DNA from: Francisellaceae bacterium UBA6186
GTDB lineage: Bacteria; Pseudomonadota; Gammaproteobacteria; UBA6186; Azoamicaceae
Assembly (NCBI GenBank): GCA_002422785.1
Contig: DITK01000053.1
Location: 7,897-71,896 of the forward strand
Reading direction: 5' to 3'
DNA length: 64,000 nucleotides
Shown: piece after piece, positions 17,517-26,030 of the stretch
How the letters are laid out: each line of letters begins with the position of its first letter
How positions within the stretch are numbered: the first letter of the stretch is position 1
Position numbers and translations under genes: made by a program
Notes under the pieces: generated by a model
Told to the model about the DNA's origin: nothing
Database searches by the model: none
Seen by the model: only the letters and a program-made list of their open reading frames with translations

Positions 17517-18464
17517 TTAATCTTTAAAACAACTAGAAAAACTTTCCGCCAAATTATTAATCAACTTAAAATAACCATCTGCCCCCAAATCTTGATCAGA
17601 GCCCAGTGGATCTAATATACCAACTTTTAACTGTGCATTCAAATCTTTAGATTTTAATAGATAATCTAGCACTTTTGAGCTAAATTGTGGTTCTTTAAAG
17701 ACGCACTTTATCCCTTGATTATTAATTAAATCGTGAATAACTAACATTCTCTGAATACTAAGTGGTATAGCTGGATTATCAGTTATAACTATCGGAGCCT
17801 GTAGCCCATAAAATTTTTCAAAATATTGATATGCATCATGAAAAACTAGATAGTTTCGATGCGATAACAATTTTAATTTGAGCCTAATGCCCGAATCAAT
17901 GCCTTGCAACTTTATTACAAAATTCTTCCTATTCGTAGCATATTTTTTAGCGTTGACTGGATCTAACTTAGCTAAAGTTTGCTCTATAGACCTGACGATA
18001 ACTATAGCATTCTTTGGAGATAACCATATATGCTCATCTAAATATTTCTTATTTCTAAATGTTAAATTATTTAAATTTCGCAAATCCTGGACAGTTAACA
18101 GCTTATCTGCAAATTTTTGTTGTTTTAATAATTTGGTTAAAAAAAATTCTAGCTGATCCCCCCCCCAAACAATTAAATCTGCCTGTGCTACCAACTTAAT
18201 ATCACTCATTTTTAAATTATAATCATGAGGAGAAACGTTACCATGCAACAATAACACGGGCCTATTAGTAGTACTAATGCCTTGCACCATAGCCATAACT
18301 AAATTATATAGTGGTTTTATTGTTACAACTATGCGAATATTACGACTTTCCGGTATGCTATTAGCATTAGCTAAAATAGCTGTTGCAAACAAATTGATGC
18401 TAATAAATAAAATTATTTTTATAACACACAGTTTTGACAGTTTTAAGCGTGTATATTTTTTCAT
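17517..18464 (-). CDS. znuA: Zinc ABC transporter substrate-binding protein
   Basis: Periplasmic zinc-binding protein of the cluster A-I family. A signal peptide (LCVIKIILFISINLFATAILANA) is followed by metal-ligand segments: the VSPHDYNL His, DEHIWLSP, LVFHDAYQYFE and the ILDPLGSD acid. The His-rich loop common in ZnuA is absent. The Met at 18464 is preferred because it gives a normal signal peptide (MKKYTRLKLSK...); 13 more residues are possible upstream. Divergent from znuC across about 79 bases; no clear Zur palindrome was found there. Confidence 0.88.
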   Translation of the reverse strand: MKKYTRLKLSKLCVIKIILFISINLFATAILANANSIPESRNIRIVVTIKPLYNLVMAMVQGISTTNRPVLLLHGNVSPHDYNLKMSDIKLVAQADLIVWGGDQLEFFLTKLLKQQKFADKLLTVQDLRNLNNLTFRNKKYLDEHIWLSPKNAIVIVRSIEQTLAKLDPVNAKKYATNRKNFVIKLQGIDSGIRLKLKLLSHRNYLVFHDAYQYFEKFYGLQAPIVITDNPAIPLSIQRMLVIHDLINNQGIKCVFKEPQFSSKVLDYLLKSKDLNAQLKVGILDPLGSDQDLGADGYFKLINNLAESFSSCFKD

Positions 18465-18543
18465 AAAAAATTTATACCTAAATTGAAAAAAAACATAATA
18501 CACTAAAATGCTATTACGAATAAACAGTTAAGCTCGCAACATT

Positions 18544-19311
18544 ATGAACAACCATACAATAATTCCCCTAATAAAAGTAGAAAATCTTAGTGTTAATTTT
18601 AATAACAAAACAATATTAAAAAACATTAATTTTGAAATAATGCATCAACAAATTATTACCATAATAGGGCCAAATGGTGCTGGTAAATCAACCTTACTAA
18701 AAGCCATTTTAGGTTTTATTAAGCCATCTAGTGGAAAAATAATTACACATCCTAACTTAAAAATAGGATATATGCCACAAAAAATTTTTTTCTCGGAACA
18801 AATTCCTATCACTGTGATTAAATTTTTAAATTTAAACAACAACCTTAACATTAAAGAAAATATAGAATTAATACAATTGAATAAAGAATTAAATATCGAA
18901 CAATTATTAGATAAATCGATACATAGCCTATCTGGCGGAGAACTACAAAGAGTATTATTAGCTAAATCCTTACTTAATAAACCAAACTTATTAATACTCG
19001 ATGAACCAACTAAAAGTATCGACGTTAATGGCCAGGCGGAATTTTATAAATTATGCTCTAATTTACAAGAAAAACTACATTGCGCTATTATAATGGCGTC
19101 TCATGACCTAAATATCGTAATGTCCGGGATTAATTTTGTGATCTGTTTAAACAAACATATTTGTTGCCACGGATTACCTGAAACAATTAGCCAACATAAA
19201 GAATTTATTGAATTATTCGGCACCAACTTAAATAAACTAGCATTTTATGCCCACCACCATAACCACCAACACTTATTAAATGGAGATATTAAAGGGGAGA
19301 ATAGTGACTGA
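18544..19311 (+). CDS. znuC: Zinc ABC transporter ATP-binding protein
   Basis: ATPase of the ZnuABC importer. Walker A GPNGAGKST, signature LSGGELQRVLLAKSL, Walker B LLILDEPT and the switch His in ASHDLNIV are all intact. The C-terminus carries a His cluster (AHHHNHQH) about 15 residues from the end, which may bind zinc and sense cytoplasmic metal. The 3' end overlaps the GTG start of znuB by eight bases. Confidence 0.92.
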   Translation: MNNHTIIPLIKVENLSVNFNNKTILKNINFEIMHQQIITIIGPNGAGKSTLLKAILGFIKPSSGKIITHPNLKIGYMPQKIFFSEQIPITVIKFLNLNNNLNIKENIELIQLNKELNIEQLLDKSIHSLSGGELQRVLLAKSLLNKPNLLILDEPTKSIDVNGQAEFYKLCSNLQEKLHCAIIMASHDLNIVMSGINFVICLNKHICCHGLPETISQHKEFIELFGTNLNKLAFYAHHHNHQHLLNGDIKGENSD

Positions 19312-20110
19312 TTTTATCATAAAAGCACTGCTCGCCGGTATTGGAATATCAATTATTTCAGGACCAATCGGCAGTTTAATGATCTGGCAACGCATGACAT
19401 ATTTTGGCGACACTATAGCCCACGCCTCCCTGCTGGGGATTAGCATTGCCACAATGTTCAATATTAATATATATTATGGATTAATTTTTACTTGTGTCAT
19501 AATTGGAATAATTTTAACTATTCTTGCTACTAACAAAAAATTTACCAACGATACTACCCTTAGCATCCTGTCACATTCTGTATTTGCTGCAGGATTAGTT
19601 GCTGCCAGCTTACTAAAAAATACCAGAGTAGATCTTTTTTCATTCTTATGCGGAGATATTTTGTCAGTCACAAACTATGATCTAATTTTGATTTTTATAG
19701 TAGATATTATCGTGCTTATTAGCTTATCGTTTTTGTGGGAAAAATTAGTTTTTATTACTATTAACCGAGAATTAGCTATCGTTGACGGAATAAAAGAATC
19801 TCAAATACGTTGGATCTTTATTTTACTAGTATCTCTAATTTTTGCTGTATCAATAAGATTAGTTGGGATATTGCTAATCAATGGATTATTACTCATACCA
19901 TGCTCTATCGCCAAAATTTGGTCCAAAAGCCCAACTCAAATGGCAATTTTAGGCAGCATATGCGGTTGCTTAACCATAATTTTGGGAATTATTGGGTCTT
20001 TACTTTGGAATGCACCCACGGGGCCCGCAATTGTCGTCAGCGCAGGTTTGTTATTTATGTTAAATATCCTTATAAAAACTGTAATCAAAAAATTTTTTAT
20101 AGCACATTAA
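19304..20110 (+). CDS. znuB: Zinc ABC transporter permease
   Basis: Membrane permease of the ABC-3 family with seven or eight hydrophobic segments (for example IIKALLAGIGISIISGPIGSLM and LVGILLINGLLLIPCSIAKIW). DTIAHASLLGIS is the conserved family segment. The GTG at 19304 is chosen because AAGGGGAG lies about five bases upstream; an ATG at 19280 would overlap znuC further and has no such site. Overlap GTGACTGA with the znuC stop indicates coupling. Confidence 0.9.
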   Translation: MTDFIIKALLAGIGISIISGPIGSLMIWQRMTYFGDTIAHASLLGISIATMFNINIYYGLIFTCVIIGIILTILATNKKFTNDTTLSILSHSVFAAGLVAASLLKNTRVDLFSFLCGDILSVTNYDLILIFIVDIIVLISLSFLWEKLVFITINRELAIVDGIKESQIRWIFILLVSLIFAVSIRLVGILLINGLLLIPCSIAKIWSKSPTQMAILGSICGCLTIILGIIGSLLWNAPTGPAIVVSAGLLFMLNILIKTVIKKFFIAH

Positions 20111-20125
20111 CCCTGTAGGCAAAAT

Positions 20126-20144
20126 AATATAGCTATGCTATATT
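20126..20144. repeat. Short AT-rich hairpin
   Basis: AATATAGC (20126-20133) and GCTATATT (20137-20144) pair perfectly across a three-base loop, between znuB and the HU-like gene. No T-run follows. It may be a weak terminator or an operator; no stronger claim is possible. Confidence 0.3.
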
Positions 20145-20199
20145 AAATCATTATATTTATATTATGTTTTAAAATTTTTTAATTACAGGAGAATTTTGC

Positions 20200-20685
20200 A
20201 TGGCAGCAATAAAAAAAAGCGCTAAAAAACCACAACATAAAACTAAAAAAGTAGCAACAGCAAAAGCTAAAAAAACTCACCATACTAAACCAAGCGCATT
20301 AAAAAGCATTCTAAAAAGCGTAAAAAATGCGGTTAAACTCTCTCACACTCCTAAAAAGCTTCCACCATTAGAGAAAGTAAATAGTGCTTTTAATAAATCT
20401 CAATTGATTTCCACCTTGGCAGAACGAGTGGATCTTAATAAAAAACAAGTTTCTGTAGTTATGGATGAATTTTGCAAAATTATGGGTGTCCACCTTAAAA
20501 GAGGCGGCCCAGAAAAATTTGTTTTACCCGGAGCTTTTAAAATCGTAGTTAGAAAAATTCCAGCTAAAAAAGCCCGTAACGGTGTTAATCCATTTACCGG
20601 ACAACCTACTGTTTTTAAAGCAAAACCTGCCTCTAGAAGAGTGAAAATTATCGCCCTCAAAAGCTTAAAAGACATGGCAGTATAA
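20200..20685 (+). CDS. HU-domain DNA-binding protein with histone H1-like tail
   Basis: Two parts: residues 1-60 are a Lys/Ala/Thr/His-rich, disordered tail (KKPQHKTKKVATAKAKK) like bacterial H1-type proteins; residues about 62-161 are a HU/IHF-fold domain (NKSQLISTLAERVDLNKKQVSVVMDEF ... GVNPFTGQPTVFKAKPASRRVKI). The arm motif NPFTGQP differs from NPKTG of IHF/HU, as in extended or viral-type HU proteins. AGGAG nine bases before the ATG. The tail should add sequence-independent compaction to bending, comparable in idea to chromatin proteins of Coxiella or Chlamydia with developmental cycles. Confidence 0.85.
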   Translation: MAAIKKSAKKPQHKTKKVATAKAKKTHHTKPSALKSILKSVKNAVKLSHTPKKLPPLEKVNSAFNKSQLISTLAERVDLNKKQVSVVMDEFCKIMGVHLKRGGPEKFVLPGAFKIVVRKIPAKKARNGVNPFTGQPTVFKAKPASRRVKIIALKSLKDMAV

Positions 20686-20710
20686 TTTTTATCTAGCTTT
20701 CACCTCACGC

Positions 20711-20742
20711 AAGCTCCGTGATTGATATAATTCATGGAGCTT
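20711..20742 (+). repeat. Hairpin downstream of the HU-like gene
   Basis: Arms 20711-20721 and 20732-20742 form eleven pairs (AAGCTCCGTGA with TCATGGAGCTT, one G-U) around a 10-base loop. The G-U pairs only in the plus-strand RNA. It lies about 25 bases after the stop codon. Lacking a T-tract, it may be a 3'-end stabiliser or factor-assisted terminator. Confidence 0.45.
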
Positions 20743-20828
20743 ACGGCATGCTACTCTTGATCTGGTTACTTCATAAAAAGAATTGACAAATGATGCCTAA
20801 TTAATATAGATTTTCAATATATGTTTTT

Positions 20829-20963
20829 ATGGAATTTATTTTGAAAAAATCATTAATAATTATAGCTTATTTAACCCTAATATTATCAGGATGCGGACAA
20901 AGCGGTAGGTTATATTTACCTCATGAAGCTGAAAACAACAGCTCCAACAACCAAAATCCATGA
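20829..20963 (+). CDS. lptM: LptM-type small outer-membrane lipoprotein
   Basis: A 44-residue lipoprotein precursor. KKSLIIIAYLTLILSGC is a lipoprotein signal with lipobox LSGC, and the mature start CGQSGRLYLP matches the CGxKGPLYLP signature of LptM (YifL). LptM is known to assist maturation of the LptD-LptE translocon, and lptD is in this window. The stop overlaps the start of dapF (ATGA), which is the usual gammaproteobacterial order. The gene is easily missed because of its size. Confidence 0.88.
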   Translation: MEFILKKSLIIIAYLTLILSGCGQSGRLYLPHEAENNSSNNQNP

Positions 20964-21775
20964 TAGTTAATTTTACTAAAATGCACTCTTTGGGTAATGA
21001 TTTTATAGTCATAGATGCTATCACCCAAAACATTAAGATACACAGTAATTACATAAAAAAAATTGCTGATCGCCATGTTGGCATCGGATGCGATCAGGTT
21101 ATCTTATTAGAACCACCAATACACCCTACATCTGATTTTTATTATAAAATATATAATCCTAACGGTAAAATGGCCGAACAGTGTTTAAATGGAGCCAGAT
21201 GTGCAGCCAGGTTTGCATTTGACTCGGCTCTTGTTAATAAAAAATTTATTACTGCAGATTGCTTTGCCGGAAAAATAACTTTTACTATAGAAGACAACCA
21301 ATTAATTACTGCTCATATAGAGAATACTAATCCAATTATCAATCCTATCTTATTAAAATTAGATAATTCTGATGTTGCGGGTCAGATATATAATTTATCT
21401 ATCGGTAATCCACACGCAATATATTGGCTAAATAACCAAAATGAAGAACTCGATTTAGAACACGATAAATATATTATACTAGCTAACAACATCGCAGCTC
21501 AAGAAATGTTTGCACAAGGAATAAATATTGGTTTTGCTAAATTAATTGATTCTAGCAATATTCGATTGCGAGTTTTTGAACGAGGAGTAGGAGAAACTTT
21601 GTCATGCGGCACCAATGCTGTAGCCACTTTTTTAGTTGCCAAACATCTAAGTTTAATTAAACATGAAGCCAATATTTTATTTAAATTGGGCCGACTACAA
21701 ATAAAATTAGATAATAATAAATTAATAATTACTGGACCAGTTAACTCAGTATTCTCTGGAAAGTTCAAGATTTAA
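20960..21775 (+). CDS. dapF: Diaminopimelate epimerase
   Basis: Converts LL- to meso-diaminopimelate for peptidoglycan and lysine. The N-terminal FTKMHSLGNDFIVID is diagnostic. The two catalytic cysteines are in AEQCLNGARC and ETLSCGTNA. The first motif reads CLNGARC rather than CGNGARC, a small deviation close to the active site. At 271 residues it is of normal length. Translationally coupled to lptM through ATGA. Confidence 0.94.
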   Translation: MIVNFTKMHSLGNDFIVIDAITQNIKIHSNYIKKIADRHVGIGCDQVILLEPPIHPTSDFYYKIYNPNGKMAEQCLNGARCAARFAFDSALVNKKFITADCFAGKITFTIEDNQLITAHIENTNPIINPILLKLDNSDVAGQIYNLSIGNPHAIYWLNNQNEELDLEHDKYIILANNIAAQEMFAQGINIGFAKLIDSSNIRLRVFERGVGETLSCGTNAVATFLVAKHLSLIKHEANILFKLGRLQIKLDNNKLIITGPVNSVFSGKFKI

Positions 21776-21891
21776 AACAATATTAATTTTTTAACAAATG
21801 TTATTAATGATTGCGTACCAAATATAAATCGCATAGTATAATATCGATAAACATGTATCTGTTTGTAAATATAATTATTAAGGAGTTGAGT

Positions 21892-23151
21892 ATGGTAAAT
21901 AATATTACAAATTACAAATCAATAAAAATAAATTTAGCTTTGGCTTTTGGATTAAGTATCCTGTCTTCTTTCTCAGCTTATGCTCATGATTCAGCGTATA
22001 AAGGATTAAAATATGGCACTAAAACCGACCCCTATTGGTTATCGCTTAGTGGCGCATTAAAATTGGACCAAAGATTATTTTTCGGAGACAAACGCGGCCA
22101 ATTACATAACGGTGCCAGCATTAGAGAATTTAGTTTAGATGTGTCCGGTGGTATGGGTAAAGATGTTTCGGTGGCTTTAGGAGTAAGCTTTGACTCAGCA
22201 ACATCTAAAGTTAGCGTGGAAGACGCATACGTAACCTATACCGGTTATAAAGGCTTTGGAGAAAATTTCCAAGTATCTATCGGTAAAGTTAATCCTACCT
22301 TTTGCCTAGAAAATCATAGTAGCGGTAAATGGATTCCATTTTTAGAAAGAAGTTCTGTGACTACAGCTTTTAGACCAGATGCAGGGCTTGGTATCAGCGT
22401 TAATAAATGGCAAGACGATTATTCATTAAATGCAACTATCACTCAACCAAAACCTAGCAATGTTACCAATGATGAAAAAGGCAACGAAGTTAAACATTCT
22501 GATCGTCTGCAATACAATGCTAGAGCTACCAAAGCGCATTTCTTTGGGGTTAACAAATTAGTGCAAGCTGGTATTTTTGGTCACTTTAAAGATGATGGAC
22601 ATAATGGTTTAGAATTCTCTACCCCACCAGAAGCTAAGGCTAGACATTCAACTACTATGTTGCTTAATACTACAACCCCTGGAGATAAAGGACAAAGAAT
22701 TAAGGCTAATAGCCATTACACTATTGGTGCTGAAATTTTAGCGCAAGACGGACCATTGAGCGGCGAAATTGAATATCAACACACTAAAGTTAATCGCGAT
22801 CGAGGTCAACCAGGCGGCAATTTAAATTTCAAAGGTTATATAACAAACATTAACTATGTATTAACTGGAGAATCTCGTAATTTTAAAAATTCTAACGGTA
22901 CTCTAGGACAAGTAATTCCTAACAGCACTAATGGAGCATGGGAAATATCTGGTCGTTATGATTATATAAATCTAAACGATAAAAATATAGTTGGTGGCGC
23001 AGCTCATCACATGGGTGTTGCTACAACTTGGTATGCAAACTATAATTTTTCTGTTACCGGAGAATATATTAGATCTAAAATTGCAAGAAGCTTTACTTTA
23101 GAAAAATTAAAAGTAGATACTATAGGAGCCAGATTACAACTTGTGTTTTAA
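21892..23151 (+). CDS. OprO/OprP-like outer-membrane porin
   Basis: Exported barrel protein: signal peptide IKINLALAFGLSILSSFSAYA cut before HDS, then about 390 residues of alternating strands typical of the phosphate-selective porin O/P family (SLSGALKLDQRLFFGD, FQVSIGKVNPTFCLEN, GYITNINYVLTGESRNF), ending GARLQLVF with the required terminal Phe. The ATG at 21892 follows AAGGAG by seven bases; an ORF extension to 21811 is not needed. Strong ribosome site and glycine-rich coding sequence suggest high expression. A hairpin with T-tract follows at 23177. Confidence 0.8.
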   Translation: MVNNITNYKSIKINLALAFGLSILSSFSAYAHDSAYKGLKYGTKTDPYWLSLSGALKLDQRLFFGDKRGQLHNGASIREFSLDVSGGMGKDVSVALGVSFDSATSKVSVEDAYVTYTGYKGFGENFQVSIGKVNPTFCLENHSSGKWIPFLERSSVTTAFRPDAGLGISVNKWQDDYSLNATITQPKPSNVTNDEKGNEVKHSDRLQYNARATKAHFFGVNKLVQAGIFGHFKDDGHNGLEFSTPPEAKARHSTTMLLNTTTPGDKGQRIKANSHYTIGAEILAQDGPLSGEIEYQHTKVNRDRGQPGGNLNFKGYITNINYVLTGESRNFKNSNGTLGQVIPNSTNGAWEISGRYDYINLNDKNIVGGAAHHMGVATTWYANYNFSVTGEYIRSKIARSFTLEKLKVDTIGARLQLVF

Positions 23152-23701
23152 ATGGATAATTAAAACTTTCACAATTAAAACAGTGCAACATTATTTCAGA
23201 TTGGTTGCACTGTTTTGTTTTTTAATATTACTCGGCTCTTTATTTATCGAACATGTTTTGATGATAGAACCCTGCATTCTTTGTACTATTCAAAGAATAA
23301 TGTTTTTATTAATTCTAATCACATGTTTACTTGCCTTAATTACAAATATTTTATGCACTAAAAAACCAACTATTCAAAATACTATAACCTGGCTTTGTTT
23401 AACCACTGTCGGTTTATACGCTATCGCCGGCACCTTAGTTGCTGCAAGACAGTCATGGTTACAAATTTTTGCTAAACTTAGCATTCCCAGCTGTAGTGGC
23501 GGGCTCACACAATTGTTAAAACAATATAGTTTTTTTAAGATTATCTCTATGGCTATTGAAGGCAAATTAGAATGTTCGGCTATTGGCATGAAAATTTTAG
23601 GATTATCTTTAGCTAATTGGGGATTTATAAATTTTTTAATTATTTTATTATTTCAGCTGTTATTTATTTATAAATTTTTATCAACTCGAAAAAAAAATTA
23701 A
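23141..23701 (+). CDS. dsbB: Disulfide bond formation protein DsbB
   Basis: Inner-membrane quinone-linked oxidase that recharges DsbA. Four hydrophobic segments are visible. The first redox pair is PCILCTIQR, the second pair is PSCSGG with LECSAIG, and GLSLANWGF matches the family GLExPxW region. Two starts are possible: TTG at 23141 (overlapping the porin stop) or GTG at 23183; the first membrane helix begins near 23201 so the start must precede it. The GTG lies inside a terminator-like hairpin (23177-23216), which may control expression. The 3' end overlaps plsY, on the other strand, by four bases. Confidence 0.85.
   Translation: MCFKWIIKTFTIKTVQHYFRLVALFCFLILLGSLFIEHVLMIEPCILCTIQRIMFLLILITCLLALITNILCTKKPTIQNTITWLCLTTVGLYAIAGTLVAARQSWLQIFAKLSIPSCSGGLTQLLKQYSFFKIISMAIEGKLECSAIGMKILGLSLANWGFINFLIILLFQLLFIYKFLSTRKKN
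23177..23223 (+). terminator. Intrinsic-terminator-like hairpin inside the dsbB start region
   Basis: A perfect 13-base stem (23177-23189 with 23204-23216, centre CAGTGCAAC/GTTGCACTG) with a 14-base loop is followed by GTTTTTT. This has the form of a rho-independent terminator for the porin gene ending at 23151. It also covers the possible GTG start of dsbB, so porin termination and dsbB translation appear linked. Confidence 0.75.
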
Positions 23702-24318
23702 ATCTTACCTTCCGTGTGATTAAATAAATTTTGAATATTTTGCTTATGCTTCAACAAAATTAGCCCACCTAAAAAAATAATACAAATAGCGAACTCTGTA
23801 GGTAAATACAAGTTAGTTTTAATATGCAAAGACAATATACTTATTAATATAGCCACAATAACTGCACTAATAGCCGCTAAAGATGAAATTCTAAATACCA
23901 TAAATGTAACCACCCAAGTTATAAGACACAATAAAGATAATGGCCAATAAAGTGCCGATATTATCCCCAAAGTAATAGCCACCCCTTTACCCCCGCGAAA
24001 ACTAAAAAATACTGGAAATAATTGTCCTAAAAAAACCGCCAAAGCCATTATTGCAACAACTAAATTAGGCATAGCTAATAATCTGGCAAACCATACAACA
24101 GCACAGCCCTTCAATACATCTAATAACAATACGCTAAAGGCTAATTTTTTACCGGCTATTCGTAATACATTAGTTGTTCCTGGATTTTTAGAGCCTTGTG
24201 CTCTCGGATCTGGTAAATTGAATAATTTACATAATAAAATAGCGGTAGATATAGAGCCAAACAAATATACACAAATTATTAACATCAGCACTAATTTAAT
24301 ATTTAATGGAGTTACCAT
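23698..24318 (-). CDS. plsY: Glycerol-3-phosphate acyltransferase PlsY
   Basis: Membrane acyltransferase using acyl-phosphate to make lysophosphatidic acid. It matches PlsY through FGSISTAILLCKLFNLPDPRAQGSKNPGTTNVLR, VFFSFRGGKGVAITLG and the final LLKHKQNIQNL, with about five membrane helices. Longer ORF versions reach 24447, but the first helix aligns with family members when the ATG at 24316-24318 is used. That start codon overlaps the start codon of folB on the opposite strand by two bases. Confidence 0.9.
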   Translation of the reverse strand: MVTPLNIKLVLMLIICVYLFGSISTAILLCKLFNLPDPRAQGSKNPGTTNVLRIAGKKLAFSVLLLDVLKGCAVVWFARLLAMPNLVVAIMALAVFLGQLFPVFFSFRGGKGVAITLGIISALYWPLSLLCLITWVVTFMVFRISSLAAISAVIVAILISILSLHIKTNLYLPTEFAICIIFLGGLILLKHKQNIQNLFNHTEGKI

Positions 24319-24706
24319 GATACACCAACACACAATACATAAAGATATAATTTTTATTAATGATTTGACGGTCAATACTACCATAGGCCAAGAAGTTTGG
24401 GAAAGAGAAATAAAAAAATCTATAGCTATCAGCACATCTATCATCACGAGTTTTGCAAATATTAATCAAAACAGCTTACTACCAACAAATATTGATCATA
24501 AATTACTTATTAATTTAATTAATGAATTTTGTATTAATAATACTTTCACACTATTAGAATCATTAGTTATAGGTATAGAACAATTAATCGTTGCTAAATA
24601 TTCAGAAAACATACTGGCTTTGCAAATTGATGCTAAGCAACTATTTCCAACAACTAATGTTAAAGACATCGGAGTCAGCATTGCAAGAACTTACACCAAT
24701 CAGTAA
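24317..24706 (+). CDS. folB: Dihydroneopterin aldolase
   Basis: Folate-pathway enzyme cleaving 7,8-dihydroneopterin. DIIFINDLTVNTTIGQEVWEREIKK is the family N-terminus, TLLESLVIGIEQLIVAKY carries the conserved Glu of the octameric fold, and the end has VKDIGVSIART where the catalytic-Lys strand usually lies. Length 129 residues fits. GGAG just upstream of the ATG supports the start at 24317. Start codon overlaps that of plsY. Other folate genes are not in the window. Confidence 0.82.
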   Translation: MIHQHTIHKDIIFINDLTVNTTIGQEVWEREIKKSIAISTSIITSFANINQNSLLPTNIDHKLLINLINEFCINNTFTLLESLVIGIEQLIVAKYSENILALQIDAKQLFPTTNVKDIGVSIARTYTNQ

Positions 24707-25814
24707 CAATTATAGCATTAAACTTTCTAATTATATTAAACAAAAAATTCATAAATCAGGCGGCATGATATCGTTTGCGACTTTTATGCAATCGGCGCTT
24801 TATGCCAAAAATTTAGGATATTATAACAATAAAGTTTGCGTAAAATTTGGGGAAAATGGCGACTTCATAACGGCTCCAATGTTAGGGGAACTATTCGCAC
24901 ATTGCGTTGCTAATCAATGTTCAGAAATTTTTAATAATATTACAGAACATAATATTTTAGAATTAGGATCTGGAGATGGACAATTAGCTTACCAATTGAT
25001 TAAACTATTAACATCAAAATCAATACCAAAATATAACAATATTCATCTTGACAATTATTTGATTTTAGAACCTAGCAAAGAATTACGACGTAGACAAAAA
25101 AAATTATTGCTGAATAGCAATTTAGATCCCATCTATAAAAACAAACTTTATTGGATCGAAAAGTTACCAGAAAATTTCAAAGGAATCATATTGGCCAACG
25201 AAGTGCTAGATGCACTACCAGTACATTTATTTAAAATTCAAAACAATCAAATTTTTGAAATATCCGTAACTTTAAAAGAACATAATTTTTGTTTTATAAC
25301 AACTAAAGCCCCTACCAATATTTTAAATAAAATAATCAAGCTACCAATAGCTAAATCTAATTATACTCAACAAGCCTATACCTCTGAAATTTGCTTGTTA
25401 ATTCCAGATTTAATTCAATCATTATCTAAAAGTTTAAAACAAGGATCTATTTTACTGTTTGATTACGGATTTTTAGAGCATGAATATTATCATCCAGACA
25501 GATCTAGTGGTACTTTAATGTGTCATTATCGACACCAAACTCATACCGATCCATTTTTCTTACCAGGACTACAAGATATAACCGCCCATGTGGATTTTTC
25601 TATGGTTATCCAATCAGCTACCACCAACGGTCTTATAGTTGAATCATTTGCGTCATTAGCTAATTTTTTAATAGCGAATAATTTAGAATTTTTTTTTACG
25701 AGGCAAAGCAACAACACTAATCCATCATACAAAGTACATCAAGAACTTGGTGTTTTAATTTCTCCAGCTGAAATGGGCGAAATATTTAAAGTGTTACATT
25801 TGAAGAAAAAATAA
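24681..25814 (+). CDS. MidA/NDUFAF7-type SAM-dependent methyltransferase
   Basis: Class I methyltransferase of the DUF185 family (mitochondrial NDUFAF7/MidA, a protein-arginine methylase of complex I). Landmarks: GGMISFATFMQSALYAKNLGYY near the start, the SAM motif ILELGSGDGQLAY, IILANEVLDALPVHLF, LLFDYGFLEHEYYHPDRSSGTLMCHYRH and the C-terminal LISPAEMGE. TTG at 24681 with GGAG seven bases upstream is preferred; longer starts would overlap folB by more than 100 bases. Bacterial substrates remain uncertain. Confidence 0.85.
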   Translation: MQELTPISNNYSIKLSNYIKQKIHKSGGMISFATFMQSALYAKNLGYYNNKVCVKFGENGDFITAPMLGELFAHCVANQCSEIFNNITEHNILELGSGDGQLAYQLIKLLTSKSIPKYNNIHLDNYLILEPSKELRRRQKKLLLNSNLDPIYKNKLYWIEKLPENFKGIILANEVLDALPVHLFKIQNNQIFEISVTLKEHNFCFITTKAPTNILNKIIKLPIAKSNYTQQAYTSEICLLIPDLIQSLSKSLKQGSILLFDYGFLEHEYYHPDRSSGTLMCHYRHQTHTDPFFLPGLQDITAHVDFSMVIQSATTNGLIVESFASLANFLIANNLEFFFTRQSNNTNPSYKVHQELGVLISPAEMGEIFKVLHLKKK

Positions 25815-25835
25815 TATGAATTATGTATAATTAAA

Positions 25836-25851
25836 TTGCCATCCTTGGCAA
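25836..25851. repeat. Small hairpin in the 25815-26030 gap
   Basis: TTGCCA and TGGCAA pair around the four-base loop TCCT. The rest of the 215-base gap contains a second weak pairing (ATGGCT near 25935 with AGCCAT near 25960) and no gene that could be supported. No T-run follows the first hairpin. Confidence 0.3.
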
Positions 25852-26030
25852 ACAACTTTCCTGTAATTATTAAATACAATATAATTTATTAACAATATTC
25901 AAAACAATCATAAAAAGCAAGGCCTTATATAAAGCATGGCTATTATCCTACAAATAGTTCAGCCATCTCGCACAATATAACAATTATTTAGCTACAAGTA
26001 ACTTATATCTATCTACACTACAGTAATAGT

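Noticed and set aside
18465..18543. Zur operator between znuA and znuC
   Set aside because: No palindrome resembling the GAAATGTTATA-type Zur box could be identified by eye.
20711..20742. Intrinsic terminator after the HU-like gene
   Set aside because: The hairpin is good but no T-tract follows, so it was listed as a hairpin only.
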